Shown piece by piece: positions 1 to 9,329 of a stretch of 35,868 nucleotides of DNA. Below the pieces are notes generated by a model. That model searched no databases, had not been told where the DNA came from, and saw only the letters and a program-made list of their open reading frames with translations. Position 1 is the first letter of the stretch. Each line of letters begins with the position of its first letter. Location of the stretch: the NCBI GenBank assembly GCA_024196135.1, contig JAMQCK010000225.1, positions 1 to 35,868 of the forward strand, given 5' to 3'. The position numbers and the translations under genes are program-made. The stretch is from Pleurotus ostreatus/Saccharomyces cerevisiae fusant (lineage: Eukaryota > Opisthokonta).

Positions 1-430
1 GGCACAAATGAAACTTCATTTGAAATTCTGCTTCGAGAGAAAGATCAGGTCGACGAAATGTAAAGACGCAGATGGACTTACCTGAAGCCTCCTGGGGTAT
101 TCTGTGTCAACACGCATCCCAGAAACCTGCCTATCTCGCTCATTTCGTGAGTGCACGCCAGAGCACTCGCCTTCTGACTGCCACATCCCGCACGTATGCC
201 TCGATGGCGACCACAGCGACAAGTCACTCGCCACATTATACGCTCCCCAAGTACGCACGAGGCCGTAAGATTGTTGCGCCAGAGCACAGATAGTTTGGTG
301 ATGTCTCTTGCTCTATGACCTCCCTACAAAGATACTCATCAGCCCTTTACCAGTTCTGCATTGGCCACTGCATCAAGTGGAGCTGCATTTTGTACTTTAG
401 TGAAGAACATGATCAATATGCTAATTGATA
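1..430. repeat. Dispersed repeat, copy related to 12420-12790
   Basis: Blocks here recur in the same orientation near 12.4-12.8 kb. Examples are gacgaaatgtaaaga (near 53 and near 12463) and the stretch reading catcagccct, ttctgcatt, ggccactgcat, aagtggagc near 335-385, matched near 12695-12740. Divergence is high, so this is an old repeat. Short reading frames on both strands show no recognisable domain. At 12.4 kb the same sequence follows a Copia-like LTR and primer-binding-like site, so this may be an internal fragment of such an element. Confidence 0.6.
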
Positions 431-443
431 TGCTCTAATATGA

Positions 444-690
444 GCTGATGTACAAGATAGATGGCACAAAGTTGTCTAGCTGTAGTCAAAGCTCCAAAAG
501 GATGAGTCAACCAGTGAGTACATCACCAAAATTGCAACCCTAAAATAGAGTACAGTACAAATTGGGGCTGATGTACAAGATAGATGGCACAAGACTCATG
601 CACTTTGTCAAAGCTTCAAATGGATGGGTCAGCCAGTAGGTGTATCCACCAAAGCTGCAAACCCAGAACAGAGGATCAGTAAGAATCATC
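444..690. repeat. Tandem repeat, two units of about 123 bp
   Basis: The string gctgatgtacaagatagatg occurs at 444 and again at 567. Each is followed by matching blocks (ggcacaa, gtcaaagct, caaa-ggatg, gtca-ccagt, tacaccaaa-type, gcaa-ccc). The period is 123 bp and the units are moderately diverged. There is no coding potential. The array lies just downstream of the stop codon of the minus-strand gene at 717-1621. Confidence 0.75.
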
Positions 691-716
691 ACCCCAGAGA
701 TAGGCCTGACTCACTA

Positions 717-1621
717 TCAGATGATCTGACAGTGGCACTTCATGCACAAAAATCGGCGCGGGCCTGCGTCCGCACCCATCCCTGCGCGCGTCCGCTGGAT
801 GGCCTCCTGTGTGATGGTCTCCATAGACTGCGGCGCCTGCGCGGGCATCGTCCACGGCCAGAGGGGCACGCAGGCGAGCTCGGCGCAGGTCGTCTGCGGC
901 CAGGGAAAGTGGCTGGCGGCGTCAGGATAGCGAATCACTTGGTCGTTGGCGTCCAGCGGCGGAAATGCGACCTGTAGGTGCCCATCTAGGACGGCGAGAC
1001 CGAGCTCTCCAAGATGCGAAATGTCGGCGGGACTGTAGTAGGCCCGGTCAGCTCACTGTTGGGCACTCAACCAGACTAAAGCAAGAAGCTCACTTTTTAT
1101 CATCGCCCTCGGGCTCGCTGTCGGTGTCATTGTGTGCGCCGTCCAGGTGCCGTAGACCCATCGGCAGCGGTTGCGCATCCGTGAGAACGAGCCTGAAGTA
1201 GAATGCAGTCATTCACTACGCTGTAGATTTGTGTAGGGCCTAATGACGCACCAGACTCCCTGTGTCAGTTCTACATCGTCTTGGTCGATGCGATCTGATA
1301 TCGTCAGCCGGGGTGCGTGTATAGGCACCGGCGAGCTCACACTTAGCAGGACGTGGATCAAGCTTGACGAAGTCGCGAGCAGCCTGAGCTCCTGAGGTGG
1401 ACGGCTGATTCGACATCATAGTAGGTAAGGTTGTGCGAACACGGTGCTGGTAGTGGGGGGAGGGAGGCAGTTCTACATCGTTTTGGTCGATGCGATCTGA
1501 TATCGTCAGCCGGGGTGCGTATGTAGGCACCAGCGAGCTCACACTTAGCAGGACGTGGATCAAGCTTGACGAAGTCGCGAGCAGCCTGAGCTCCTGAGGT
1601 GGACAGCTGATTTGACATCAT
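717..1621 (-). CDS. Five-exon gene of an unnamed fungal family, with an in-frame duplicated exon
   Basis: The model, read on the minus strand, is exon 1621-1543, intron 1542-1497 (46 nt), exon 1496-1341, intron 1340-1295 (46 nt), exon 1294-1252, intron 1251-1193 (59 nt), exon 1192-1094, intron 1093-1033 (61 nt), exon 1032-717 ending in TGA. Every intron has GT donors (GTGAGC, GTGCGT) and CAG acceptors; three of the four (both 46-nt introns and the 61-nt one) have a CTGAC branch site. Phases join without a stop, giving 230 aa. Starting at the inner ATG (1419) gives 178 aa. The N-terminus begins MMSNQ(P/L)STSGAQAARDF. The middle is acidic (DTDSEPEGDD). Exon 5 carries the block PLDANDQVIRY, then FPWPQTTCAELAC, and the protein ends CMKCHCQII. 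A degenerate relative lies at 24511-26663. I do not recognise a named domain. The C-terminal cysteines could bind a metal, which is inference. Confidence 0.6.
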
Positions 1622-1669
1622 AGTAGGTAAGGTCGTGCGAACACGGTGCTGGTAGTGGGGGGAGGGAGG
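1266..1669. repeat. 202-bp tandem duplication inside the gene
   Basis: Two near-identical units lie at 1266-1467 and 1468-1669. Each contains exon 1, the 46-nt intron 1, the start of exon 2 and a short upstream segment. Removing the 46-nt intron leaves 156 nt (52 codons), so the duplicate keeps the frame. The relative at 24.5 kb has one unit, so the duplication arose in this copy. The few differences between units suggest it is young. Confidence 0.9.
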
Positions 1670-1701
1670 AAGAGGGAGACGCGTAACCGTGAGCAAGCTC
1701 T

Positions 1702-1712
1702 GCATATATACC
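1702..1712 (-). promoter_or_regulatory. Putative TATA box of the 717-1621 gene
   Basis: On the minus strand the sequence reads CGGTATATATGCA about 85 bp upstream of the outer ATG at 1621. The relative at 24.5 kb also has a TATA-like run (tgtatatatatg, near 24360) upstream of its start. Spacing suits a core promoter. No transcript evidence is available. Confidence 0.4.
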
Positions 1713-1739
1713 GTAAGCTCCCACGTGGCCCATTCAGTC

Positions 1740-1890
1740 GCGATCGATCTCGTGAGAGGGCAAGATCCATTGCGAAGTGTCTTTTCAGGAAATATCGCCG
1801 AGTGGGGCATTGGAATTGCTCGGCTTGTATCGATACCTTCACAGAACGGCAAAGCGTCATTGTAAACCCCCCTCTACATGAAGAATCTGG
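1740..1890. mobile_element. Diverged half-copy of the 1930-2306 fold-back element
   Basis: This stretch follows the left half of the neighbouring element block by block: atatcgccgag, ggggcattg, cggcttg, ccttcacagaacgg, aaacccccctctacatgaag. The matching right half is absent, so it is a truncated relic. It lies between the TATA-like site of the 717-1621 gene and the intact element. Confidence 0.5.
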
Positions 1891-1929
1891 AGGGGAATAA
1901 TCTCAGTGCTCTCAAGATGTGCTGGGAAC

Positions 1930-2306
1930 TACAGCTGCGCTCAGATCAATGGCACAGTTCCTTTTGCGGACAGATCGCCGAGGCGGGCGTTGAACGAGCT
2001 CGAAAAATCCCATTTCCTTCACAAATCGGTAGAGCACTGCGAAAACCCCCCATCTACAAGTTCTCATGAGGAAACAGCGACTATTACGCGAGATATACGA
2101 GGTACAATCGGTCAGGGCACGTAGGGCCCTTTGGCACGTTTCTTGACGAGCAGGACAATGGGGTGACAAACCGGGTATGTAGATGGGAGTTTTAAGTGGC
2201 ACTCCGTCGTTCTGTGATGTTTTCGAGGCCCCAAGACCCTGCCTAGCACCCGCCTCGGCGATTCTTCCCAAAAAGGGACCGCGATACTGATCTGATCGCA
2301 GCTGTA
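1930..2306. mobile_element. Non-autonomous TIR element, Tc1/mariner-type ends, about 377 bp
   Basis: The left end TACAGCTGCGCTCAGATCA is mirrored by the right end TGATCTGATCGCAGCTGTA, with long imperfect inverted arms running inward (cagttcc-ttttgcgg, cgccgaggcgggcgttg, gtagagcactg, cccccatctaca). Terminal TA on both sides fits a TA target duplication. No transposase frame is present. A paralogue lies at 5543-5930. Confidence 0.75.
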
Positions 2307-2429
2307 TACCCTCCCGGCTTGCATCACCGACCCCTCCCGTGGCCAAGCCGCTAAAGATACTGATGCTGCTTTAATGCGCATTATCTCGCTTGAGCCTGCC
2401 TGTGAGTGCTTGAGAACTCGGTGCCTATG

Positions 2430-2690
2430 TCGAGTGAACTCAAGAGTGTTTAAGGATATCTCAGCACCAGCCAATAATTGCAATCATAGTCTCGTACAAC
2501 TATCGCATATATATGTTCTGAGTAAAGTGAAAACAATACATAAGAAAGCATACTCAGAGGGAATGAAACAGGAAAGGGCGGCAAACCTACTATATAGTAT
2601 GTCTAGTATATCCCAGCACTACACTAGAGGGAGCTACACGAGCATAGGGAATATGCTAGGAAACGCTATCGCTCCGACGGCGTCAGCATG
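2430..2690. repeat. Dispersed repeat related to 12280-12350 and 12795-12960
   Basis: Shared blocks are aactcaagag, caatcatagtct, agtaaagtgaaaaca-tacat, agaggga-tgaaa-aggaaag, cctac-at-gtatg and acactagagggagct. The two halves are adjacent here. In the 12-kb copy they are separated by the stretch that resembles 1-430. Either an internal deletion here or rearrangement would explain this. No genes are visible between 2306 and 3060 apart from short uninformative frames. Confidence 0.6.
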
Positions 2691-3254
2691 ACGTGACTCG
2701 GCCCGCGGTCCGCGAGTTCGCGCCTGCCAGCGCTCTGCATAAAGGGGAACCCGATAGTAATTGCCTGTTGTCATGAGATGGAGAAAGTTAGCCTGGTGAC
2801 CAAACCTCCGACGCGTTGCGAAGCCGCGTTGGAGGGCTTGGTAGAATACGTCAGAATTTTGGCTGACAGCCCTTATGACCGTGCGCGGCGGCAAAGTCCG
2901 AGGCAGCCAAAAAATTTCCTATTCGGGGACTTAGAGGGACGCGGTCGCCATCGCGACGCCCATGTCCTGCGCGCTCGTGCCCTCGTCTTGCCCCGATTGA
3001 ACAGGAAATTTATGACTACGATACTTCCTGCGCTTCTGACACTGTGCTGAGGCCCCCGAGTAGCGTTGCGGATGATACCTCCCGGGACCTTTGTGATCGG
3101 TACCATACCGTGGGCGGTGCGGGACTCCTCCCAGCCGAGGTTTGGAACCAGGTTCTTACCGATTTTGTGGCGTTTCGTGGCCTCATCACGTGATTTTTCG
3201 CTCGCGCGCGCGCCAGGGCGTATCACTGTAGATCCTGGACAAAATTCAAGGGAG

Positions 3255-3430
3255 TGCTCTACTCACGCACAAAAACGCGTGAAAAGTCACGCTTTCGTTA
3301 CGATTTTGCGTGACGAACGTTGAAAAAGCACCCTTTTTGCGTGAAAGCTCACGCACCTCAGACTCACTCGGTGCGTGAGTATCACGCAACGCGAGTTGGC
3401 GTGACAAAACGTGGGTCGCGAGGTGCGTGA
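3255..3430. repeat. Cluster of GCGTGA/TCACGC motifs
   Basis: About ten copies of GCGTGA or its complement TCACGC fall within roughly 175 bp, in both orientations. A few more occur towards the other side of the element (near 4531 and 4566). Such subterminal motif clusters are typical transposase-binding zones in DNA transposons. Binding is inferred only. Confidence 0.7.
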
Positions 3431-3436
3431 GGTACC

Positions 3437-3985
3437 AGGACCCCTGACAATACGCTTATATTCCGGATACAAATCCGGACAAGAATGGCCCAAAATTGGG
3501 CGCTCACCCAGGTACAAGTCCGGACAGAAACCGCTCAGAGGGGTCAACAGGCAGAGTCTGGTCCGGACAGGATTGTCGCGGGGAAAGGTGACACCACACA
3601 TGTCAGCGCGCCGACCGATGGTCTAATGGAATTGCGCGCCACGGAATGAGGTTGTATACGAGTTCGAACGCGGCGAGTGCGTCGCGTTTTGGACTTTTGC
3701 GGGATGAAATGGTCTTTTTCCGCGTTCTCGTCGAACAAACCTGTCCGGGAGGGTCTGAGCAGCATAAACGAGAGCCAAGAAGGCACAAACCGGCGCCAGA
3801 TACAAGGATACGGCGCCTGAGACGCCCCAGAAATTTTTGGCGATTTTTGGCGATTGTTTGGTTATTCTACAGGCCAAATACGATTCCGGACAAGAATGGC
3901 GAAGACCCCCGTCGGGGGTCCGGACAGGAATGCCCAAAAGGCCGATTTTCAGTATCCGGCCTCTGTGTGTATTGTCAGGGGTCCT
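3437..3985. mobile_element. hAT-like MITE, 549 bp, nested
   Basis: Perfect 17-bp TIRs, AGGACCCCTGACAATAC at 3437-3453 and its complement at 3969-3985, are flanked by a perfect 8-bp direct repeat GAGGTACC (3429-3436 and 3986-3993). An 8-bp duplication is the hallmark of the hAT superfamily. Five exact TCCGGACA motifs (3474, 3519, 3562, 3885, 3919) cluster near the two ends, as expected for subterminal transposase sites. There is no transposase frame. Intact TIRs and duplication suggest a fairly recent insertion. Confidence 0.9.
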
Positions 3986-5129
3986 GAGGTACCTGACTGG
4001 GTGTCACCCATGTGTTATTGTACTCGTCTGAATCTCGCTATCTCCGTGCCGAGTCTTGCCGCTGATCTTATCGCCGTTGGAACCGGAGGTTCGGGCCAGA
4101 GGTCCGCGTGTCACGTGATGCATAGCTTCGTCATCAGGCGCCCAGCGCCGCGTACGCGTACGAAGTACCACACTACATACCACCTACACGAGTTCAGCGC
4201 GCCTCGAGGGGCTGCGTTTAGAGTCCACCACGCGTTCCGCTCGCGAGACCCCCGAGCCGAGTCCACCGTGTTATCTAGCACGTGCTCAGACGCGTCGGTT
4301 GTCTTTGACCGTCCACTCGATCTGTTCGGTATATTCGAGCTAAAAGAGACGTGAGAGGGGCAATCCGTCTTAGCTATATACGCAGGTCCGATATTTTTTG
4401 TACTTTCCGTACTACATGGCTGCGTAAGGTGTCGCCCAACCCGAGGCCGGCAAGTCCTGCCCAAAGATAAGCGGCCTTGATCCGTCGCCGCGTGATGGGC
4501 GTCACCATCGTGAGCCTCGGGGCATTCGCGGGGTGCGTGAAGACGGATGGTACGGTGTCACACTCATCACGCAATCGTGGGTCTCGACGTGGGTCACTGG
4601 GCACGAATTTTGTCCAAGATCTATAACCATACAGGGCGCGCGCTCTTTGTCAATGCGGTGACTGGTGTGGTTCTCCGGGAGCACTCCCTTCACCCTAAAT
4701 CGCACAATAAAGTATCATGCTCCACATATGTGATCTGAGCCTTTACGCCAGCGTGTGTGTCAGGAGGTATCCAAGTAGAGAGGAATTCGCCGAGCTTTTC
4801 GTGCGCAAGCAGCTCAAAGACATCAGGCCCACGCGCCTGGGCTCGAAGGGATCGCCAAATATTCACTCACTGCAGGGAACTCATCTACATCAGAAGTAAA
4901 CTACAAGGGACGACACAAATTGAAAGCTCGCGTCGCGGAAACATGTCCACGGCCCAACGAAGCCTGCCCGCCGCCTCAGCGCTGCGCTGCGCATTGACGC
5001 CACATAATGGGTACGGTACCGTCGCCTCTCAGCCCTCTGGGGGGTCTGGTATGATACCGGTACGAAACCGGTTATAAACCGGTAACAATGGGTATCGGTA
5101 AGTTTCCTAAGGTATCATCCGCAACGCTA

Positions 5130-5542
5130 AAACAAACGGTGTCATCTCTCACCTGCCTTCGTGGCGCTGTTGTCGGCGCTTCAGGGCTCCCGAGATGGAA
5201 GTTGCCGACTCGACATTCACAAAATGAGGAGATGAATGCACTCACACAGGTCGGAGTGTAACTCTACCGAGAGAGAATCCAGCATACAAGGCTGCGACGA
5301 GCTGGCGTGAGGTGTCGGAGTAGCGCACTGTGAGAACAAACGAGGATGAAAACCAACCTATCGTCGGTTGCTTTTCCGCGCGGACAATGATCAACCTACG
5401 CACAGGTTGATCTGTAGGTTGATCGATCGACCTATTGTTCAACCTGTGGCCACGCCGCTCAGCATAGCAGTATTTACAGCATACCTTTCCACCTATGATG
5501 CACGATCCTGACTTCGCACGGAGTTTTCGCGCGTTCTGCAGC
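5130..5542. other. No gene seen
   Basis: Non-coding spacer. It contains a local inverted motif set around gttgatc/gatcaac near 5390-5440 (three close copies of gttgat(c)). No frame shows composition or motifs that support a gene. Confidence 0.4.
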
Positions 5543-5930
5543 TACAGTGGCGGCCAGATCAATTGTGCGGTTCCTTTTTGGGAAAGATCGGCGAGATGAG
5601 CGTTGGGCGAGGTCGAAGAATTCCAACCCTTTTGTAGAACGGTAGAGCGCGACCGAAAACCCCCAAATGTGAAGTTTCAAGCGAAACGAATCTGTATTCT
5701 ACGAGATATTCGTGGTATAGTACGTTAGGGCATGTAGTGCCATATGACGCATCTCGGCACGTTTCACGGCGACCACGAACGCTTCCCGGCAAATTTGGTA
5801 TGCAGATGGGGGTTTTCAATGGCGCTCTACCGTTCTGTGAGGGTCGCGAGCCCTACCATGCTCGCCCAACGCTCACCTCGGCGATCTTTCCCAAAAAGGA
5901 ACCGCACAATTGATACTGGCCGCCACTGTA
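5543..5930. mobile_element. Fold-back TIR element, Tc1/mariner-type ends, about 388 bp
   Basis: The left end TACAGTGGCGGCCAG mirrors the right end CTGGCCGCCACTGTA. The arms stay alignable for about 120 bp (gcggttcctttttggg, gatcggcgag, gcgttgggcgag, ctaccgttct, ccccca). CAGTG/CACTG next to TA is the usual Tc1/mariner terminus. The element is a paralogue of 1930-2306. It encodes nothing and would fold into a long hairpin. Confidence 0.8.
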
Positions 5931-5956
5931 TGTCGGGGTAGGTTGATTGATGTATA

Positions 5957-6859
5957 CTACAATTCATCTATACAAAAGACTGCACGGGCTAGAGACCCAC
6001 TGCGATCAACTACAGCCCACCGGTCGACGTCCCAAATGCGCCCAACCAGAGCTTGAACGGTCTTCATATCGACGATATCGAGGCGGCCTTCCGTGGTATA
6101 GAAGTGAATGTCGAGTGATTTGTGATCCGTGGGGTTGGCGCATTCACGAATGGCGGCGAGAATGACTTCATTTCCCTAGTCGATCCCTACGGCGGCCGCG
6201 TCGGAAGCGTCCGAGAACTGTATGAGGTAGATATCCTTCAGTTGACCAAAGTATGTGTCCGGCTGTAAGCTGACCGCCCGTCCGCGTGCGTGGGCGTGGT
6301 GATCAAAAAGGGCTTCGTACTGGTGGAGGAAGGAGTATATATGATAGAAGAAAATGAAGTAAACAGGACCCACCCGAGCAAAGGACGCGTCGCGCAGGTC
6401 CTCCCTTTCACTCACTGCCCCGACGGCACACATCGTGTCGCCCTCGTCGGAATCTACGCGTCGCAATGTACCATAACGCGTGCTCTGTGCCCTGAGAAGA
6501 CGAGGCCGAACATCTTGAACGCGCAGGCTCGCGCGAGTAGCCAACGCAGCATTGAGGATGACATCCTGCGAGTCCTTTGGCGGGCGTCATCCTTGTGGTA
6601 GGCGTACTAGCGTGCCACAGCCTTCAGTCGGATGGCCTCTACCGCAATTCATATCGTCGTCTATTGTTTGGGGCTTGGACAGGTCGCCCTTACCATACAT
6701 TGTCATGCGGAGACACGCAGAGACTCGCCACAGCGGGACTCGAACCATGGGCGTGACAGTCACGTGACTTCGGCCCGTGATCACATGATCGGGCCGCACC
6801 GAACATGGCTCAAACCGATTGTCGTCGCCGATACGCCGCGCACGCCTCGGCAAGGGCAT
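5957..6859 (-). pseudogene. C-terminal remnant of an agaricomycete transposon ORF (Plavaka/CACTA-like)
   Basis: One minus-strand frame stays open for about 300 codons, broken only by TGA at 6587-6589 and TAG at 6176-6178, and ends with TAG at 5957-5959. In order it contains a GKGDLSKPQTIDDDMNCGRG stretch, DTYFGQLKDIYLIQF, a segment DIVDMKTVQALVGRIWD, and WAVVDRSGSLARAVF. The last two resemble the conserved tail (VVDL..VQ.VVGR, WAI(I/V)DRSG) that I associate from memory with Plavaka-type transposon proteins of Agaricomycetes. The catalytic part is missing. The family name is an inference; the broken reading frame is direct observation. Confidence 0.6.
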
Positions 6860-7366
6860 CGTTCACCGCGTCTCATCAGTCCAGAATGCGTGCTCTTCAC
6901 CGCACAGGCCTCTGAGCCCGCGTCGCGCCTGAGGAGAGCGGTGGAACCCAAGCAGGCACTGTCCCTTGGTATTCATCTACAAGCATGGAAATGCGCTCGG
7001 CATCGCAGCGCAGCAGGATATCCTACAAGTCAGCCGCTCTACCGCCAGGAACCGCAGCAGGAAGCGTCAAGAATAAGGAGGAATTGCATGTGGAAACAGC
7101 TAAAGTTGGACTTTGACTCATAGATAGGGTTTGTGTCATGCCGATCGGTCTGGATTGCCGAGACGATCTCGCCGCCTCATATACCGGGCTGTACATACAA
7201 TTCGGGGACGCCCCCTGGCTGCCCCCATGCCCCCAGGCAGGAGATCCAACCATACCACCTACCATACCACACATCAATGACATGTTCCGCGTTTGCAGCG
7301 CGTTAATCGACATGGAATCTGGATCTTTGAGACGCTGCTAAGGAGCAGTAGAAGATCGGCATCCAC
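6860..7366. other. No gene seen
   Basis: Mixed non-coding sequence. A near-palindrome CGGCCCGTGATCACATGATC followed by GGGCCG lies close by, around 6772-6797. A simple accata-ccac repeat occurs near 7250-7275. Short frames have no recognisable content. Confidence 0.4.
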
Positions 7367-7455
7367 GCTCTTGAAGTGCCCTAAGAAGCCCTTGTAGCGC
7401 TGGATTAACATCACCTCACGTATCTGAGCTCTTGAAGTGCCCTAAGAAGCCCTTG
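7367..7455. repeat. 28-bp direct repeat, period 61 bp
   Basis: gctcttgaagtgccctaaga followed by agcccttg occurs exactly at 7367-7394 and again at 7428-7455. The intervening 33 bp differ. This is a local tandem duplication with no coding role evident. Confidence 0.85.
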
Positions 7456-7740
7456 ACGCTTTGGATAAAACCCTGAGAATACTTGCGGAGTTCTGAGCGC
7501 CACCTGCTCGCCCAAAGTCCTCTCGTATCGATCTAGATCGTCTGAGGCTCTCCGCGGACCGCGAACAAGCCCATCAGCAACGTTCGAAGTCGCAGAACTA
7601 TCCCCTAGCAATATAAATACATCGGACTCGGTCGCCCTCCTAAGACGTCTCCAGTTGTATATTTGTGTGGTTGGGTTGTGGGTGGTGTGGATCATCTATC
7701 TAGACTGGAGCGTCTTTCTTAGGAGAGCGTACGATCCCAT

Positions 7741-7790
7741 CAACAGAGACTGGCAACGGGGGCACAGAGACTGGCAACGGAGGCACAGTC
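7741..7790. repeat. Short minisatellite (about 19-bp unit)
   Basis: agagactggcaacgg followed by gggcac or aggcac occurs twice in tandem near 7744-7785, then degenerates into an acacag run. It lies in a non-coding stretch. Confidence 0.6.
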
Positions 7791-7959
7791 AACACAGACA
7801 CAGACACGGACCGGAAGGCGACAACGCAACGGACTGAATAGAAAGGTAGGTGAAGAGACGCGTAAGCTACCGACATTGTATATACTTGTTGTCCAAGGGC
7901 TTTAAAGCACAGCCCGGTATAGATGAGTCAGAGGCGTCCACAAATACCCACTTGTGACA

Positions 7960-8930
7960 AATCCGAGGCTCTCGAAGGCGACAACGCCACCCCGCGGATT
8001 CCGCTCCGCTCCGGTCTTCCGAAGCGGCGAGGACGTGCATTTCTTGTCCTCAACCACCACCTCATCGTCCGCGTCGTTGCCCCCTTCCCTCCTAGTCCTC
8101 CGTCCCACCTTCCTATGTCCTCCTGCCACCTCGAAAAAACTGCCTTTGAGGCATTCGCCCCCAGCCACGTCACCAAAAGCGGGGAGAAGATGCCCGTGGC
8201 CAGGAATCACCAACATGGAGGAGGGGCGTGGGTGCGTGTATACGCTCCGCATATGATCACTCTTCTGACTTATCTACACCGCGGGAGATGGAGGGGCGCG
8301 AGCAGGATGCGACGGACGACGCGGGGCGACGATCGTCCCGCTTTGCCGTCATATTTTCCCTCAGACCACCTCTGAGGGCGTTCAGGTTGTGTAGTAAGCT
8401 CTCAACATTGCGCTACCCTCACGCTCTTGCATCTTGACCGGAGCCCGTGGGTAGCGCTGCTCACCCCCTCCCCCTCTCCTGCGGTCGTGGAGAATCGCCT
8501 TCACGGAGTATCGCCTTCACGGCGACCTGCCGCGTCGCGGGAGATGCAAGTCACGCACCCGGGTGGCGATCTCGGCGCGCCACGCACGCTGCCGACCGCA
8601 GCTTGCGCGGTCGGCAGCTTGCGCGCGCAGGCCAAAACATCACCTGCCGTGCGTCCTGCACCCCTCGCCCAATCCTTATAACTCGTCCTTCGGCGGGAGG
8701 GGATGGGGCTCTGGGATTTTGATCTATCGCGCCTGTGTGCGGCCATGACAGCGTGTGGGGCAGCTGAAGAGGTGCAGTTGCGTTGGTTGCGAGTGAGTCC
8801 TCGCTCCCCGCTGCCCTTGCTCGTCGGCGTGGCTGCGGCGGCCTCCACCCTCTCACTATCCTGTGGTCTTTAAGAGCGCCGTGAGCGCGTAGCACCGCCC
8901 CGACCTCAACACGCTTCGTCCCTTGACATG
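7960..8930. repeat. GC-rich dispersed repeat, copy 1 of about 900 bp
   Basis: From about 8040 to 8930 this aligns, patchily, with 16010-16910 in the same orientation. Shared landmarks include caccacc-c, catgt-cctcc-tgcc, gaggca-cgcccgc, gctcacccc-tccc-tctcctgc, gagaat-cc-ttca/gc, gcgtcctgcacccctc and ctcgtcct. The sequence carries long pyrimidine-rich tracts and CG-rich stems, for example gctgccgaccgcagcttgcg with gcggtcggcagcttgcg near 8588-8621. The long frames on both strands are composition artefacts. No gene is called. Confidence 0.6.
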
Positions 8931-9325
8931 AACGTGTGCACGCACCTTGGGGGGACATCTTCCTTCCCATCCCTACTGTTTGTTCTCCTATGCTCTCGCA
9001 CGCTGCATAAGCCACAGAAGCGCGCTATGCGCGAGCGAAGGTTTTTGCTCGCACTTTTCCCCCTTGCTATTGCTCTGTTTAACCCTCTTGTTATATGTGG
9101 TCTATACCACCGTCCACCAAGACGAGATGCAGAACGTCACCACTTTGACATTCTTTGAATTTCCACCTTCTGTGAACCCTGATGGTCTATGCACAGAGAA
9201 GCTCCTCGAGAAACCACCATGGAGGAAGGGCGCGGGTGCGTGTATACGCTTCGCATACGATCACTCTCCTAACTTATTTACACCGAGGGAGATGGAGGGG
9301 CGCGAGCAGGATGCGACAGCGCTGA
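8215..9325. repeat. Pair of about 105-bp direct repeats (8215-8320 and 9217-9325)
   Basis: Both units read catggagga-gggc, gggtgcgtgtatacgct, cgcat-gatcactct, acttat-tacaccg, gggagatggaggggcgcgag, caggatgcgac. They are about 90% alike by eye. The roughly 900 bp between them includes most of the GC-rich repeat, so they could be the ends of a larger unit or a segmental duplication. No open frame unites them. Confidence 0.75.
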
Positions 9326-9329
9326 CGCG

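Larger units (their letters stand above)
3061..5129. mobile_element. 2.07-kb DNA transposon-like element with perfect 19-bp TIRs
   Basis: TAGCGTTGCGGATGATACC at 3061-3079 is perfectly mirrored at 5111-5129. The flanking dinucleotide would be TA if TA is the target duplication; a longer duplication is not visible. Subterminal zones are palindrome-rich: GGTACC and GGTACGGTACC, ACCGGT repeats near 5055-5090, and a GCGTGA/TCACGC cluster near 3260-3430. Between the ends I find no transposase frame, so it looks non-autonomous or badly decayed. It hosts the nested element at 3437-3985. Confidence 0.7.

Noticed and set aside
2634..3050. Opposing coding-like frames (minus NFLHLMTTGNYYRVPLYAER; plus EKVSLVTKPPTRCEAALEG)
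   Set aside because: Both strands are open, no splice context or domain is seen, and the interval is bounded by repeats. It is not strong enough to call.
6736..6760. tRNA-like T-loop: GGTTCGAGTCCCGC on the minus strand
   Set aside because: The T stem does not pair, no D arm or A box lies at the right distance and no matching acceptor strand exists. It is kept only as a chance B-box-like motif.
7367..7455. CRISPR-like spaced repeat
   Set aside because: Only two copies occur, the sequence context is eukaryotic and there are no cas-like genes. It is a simple local duplication.
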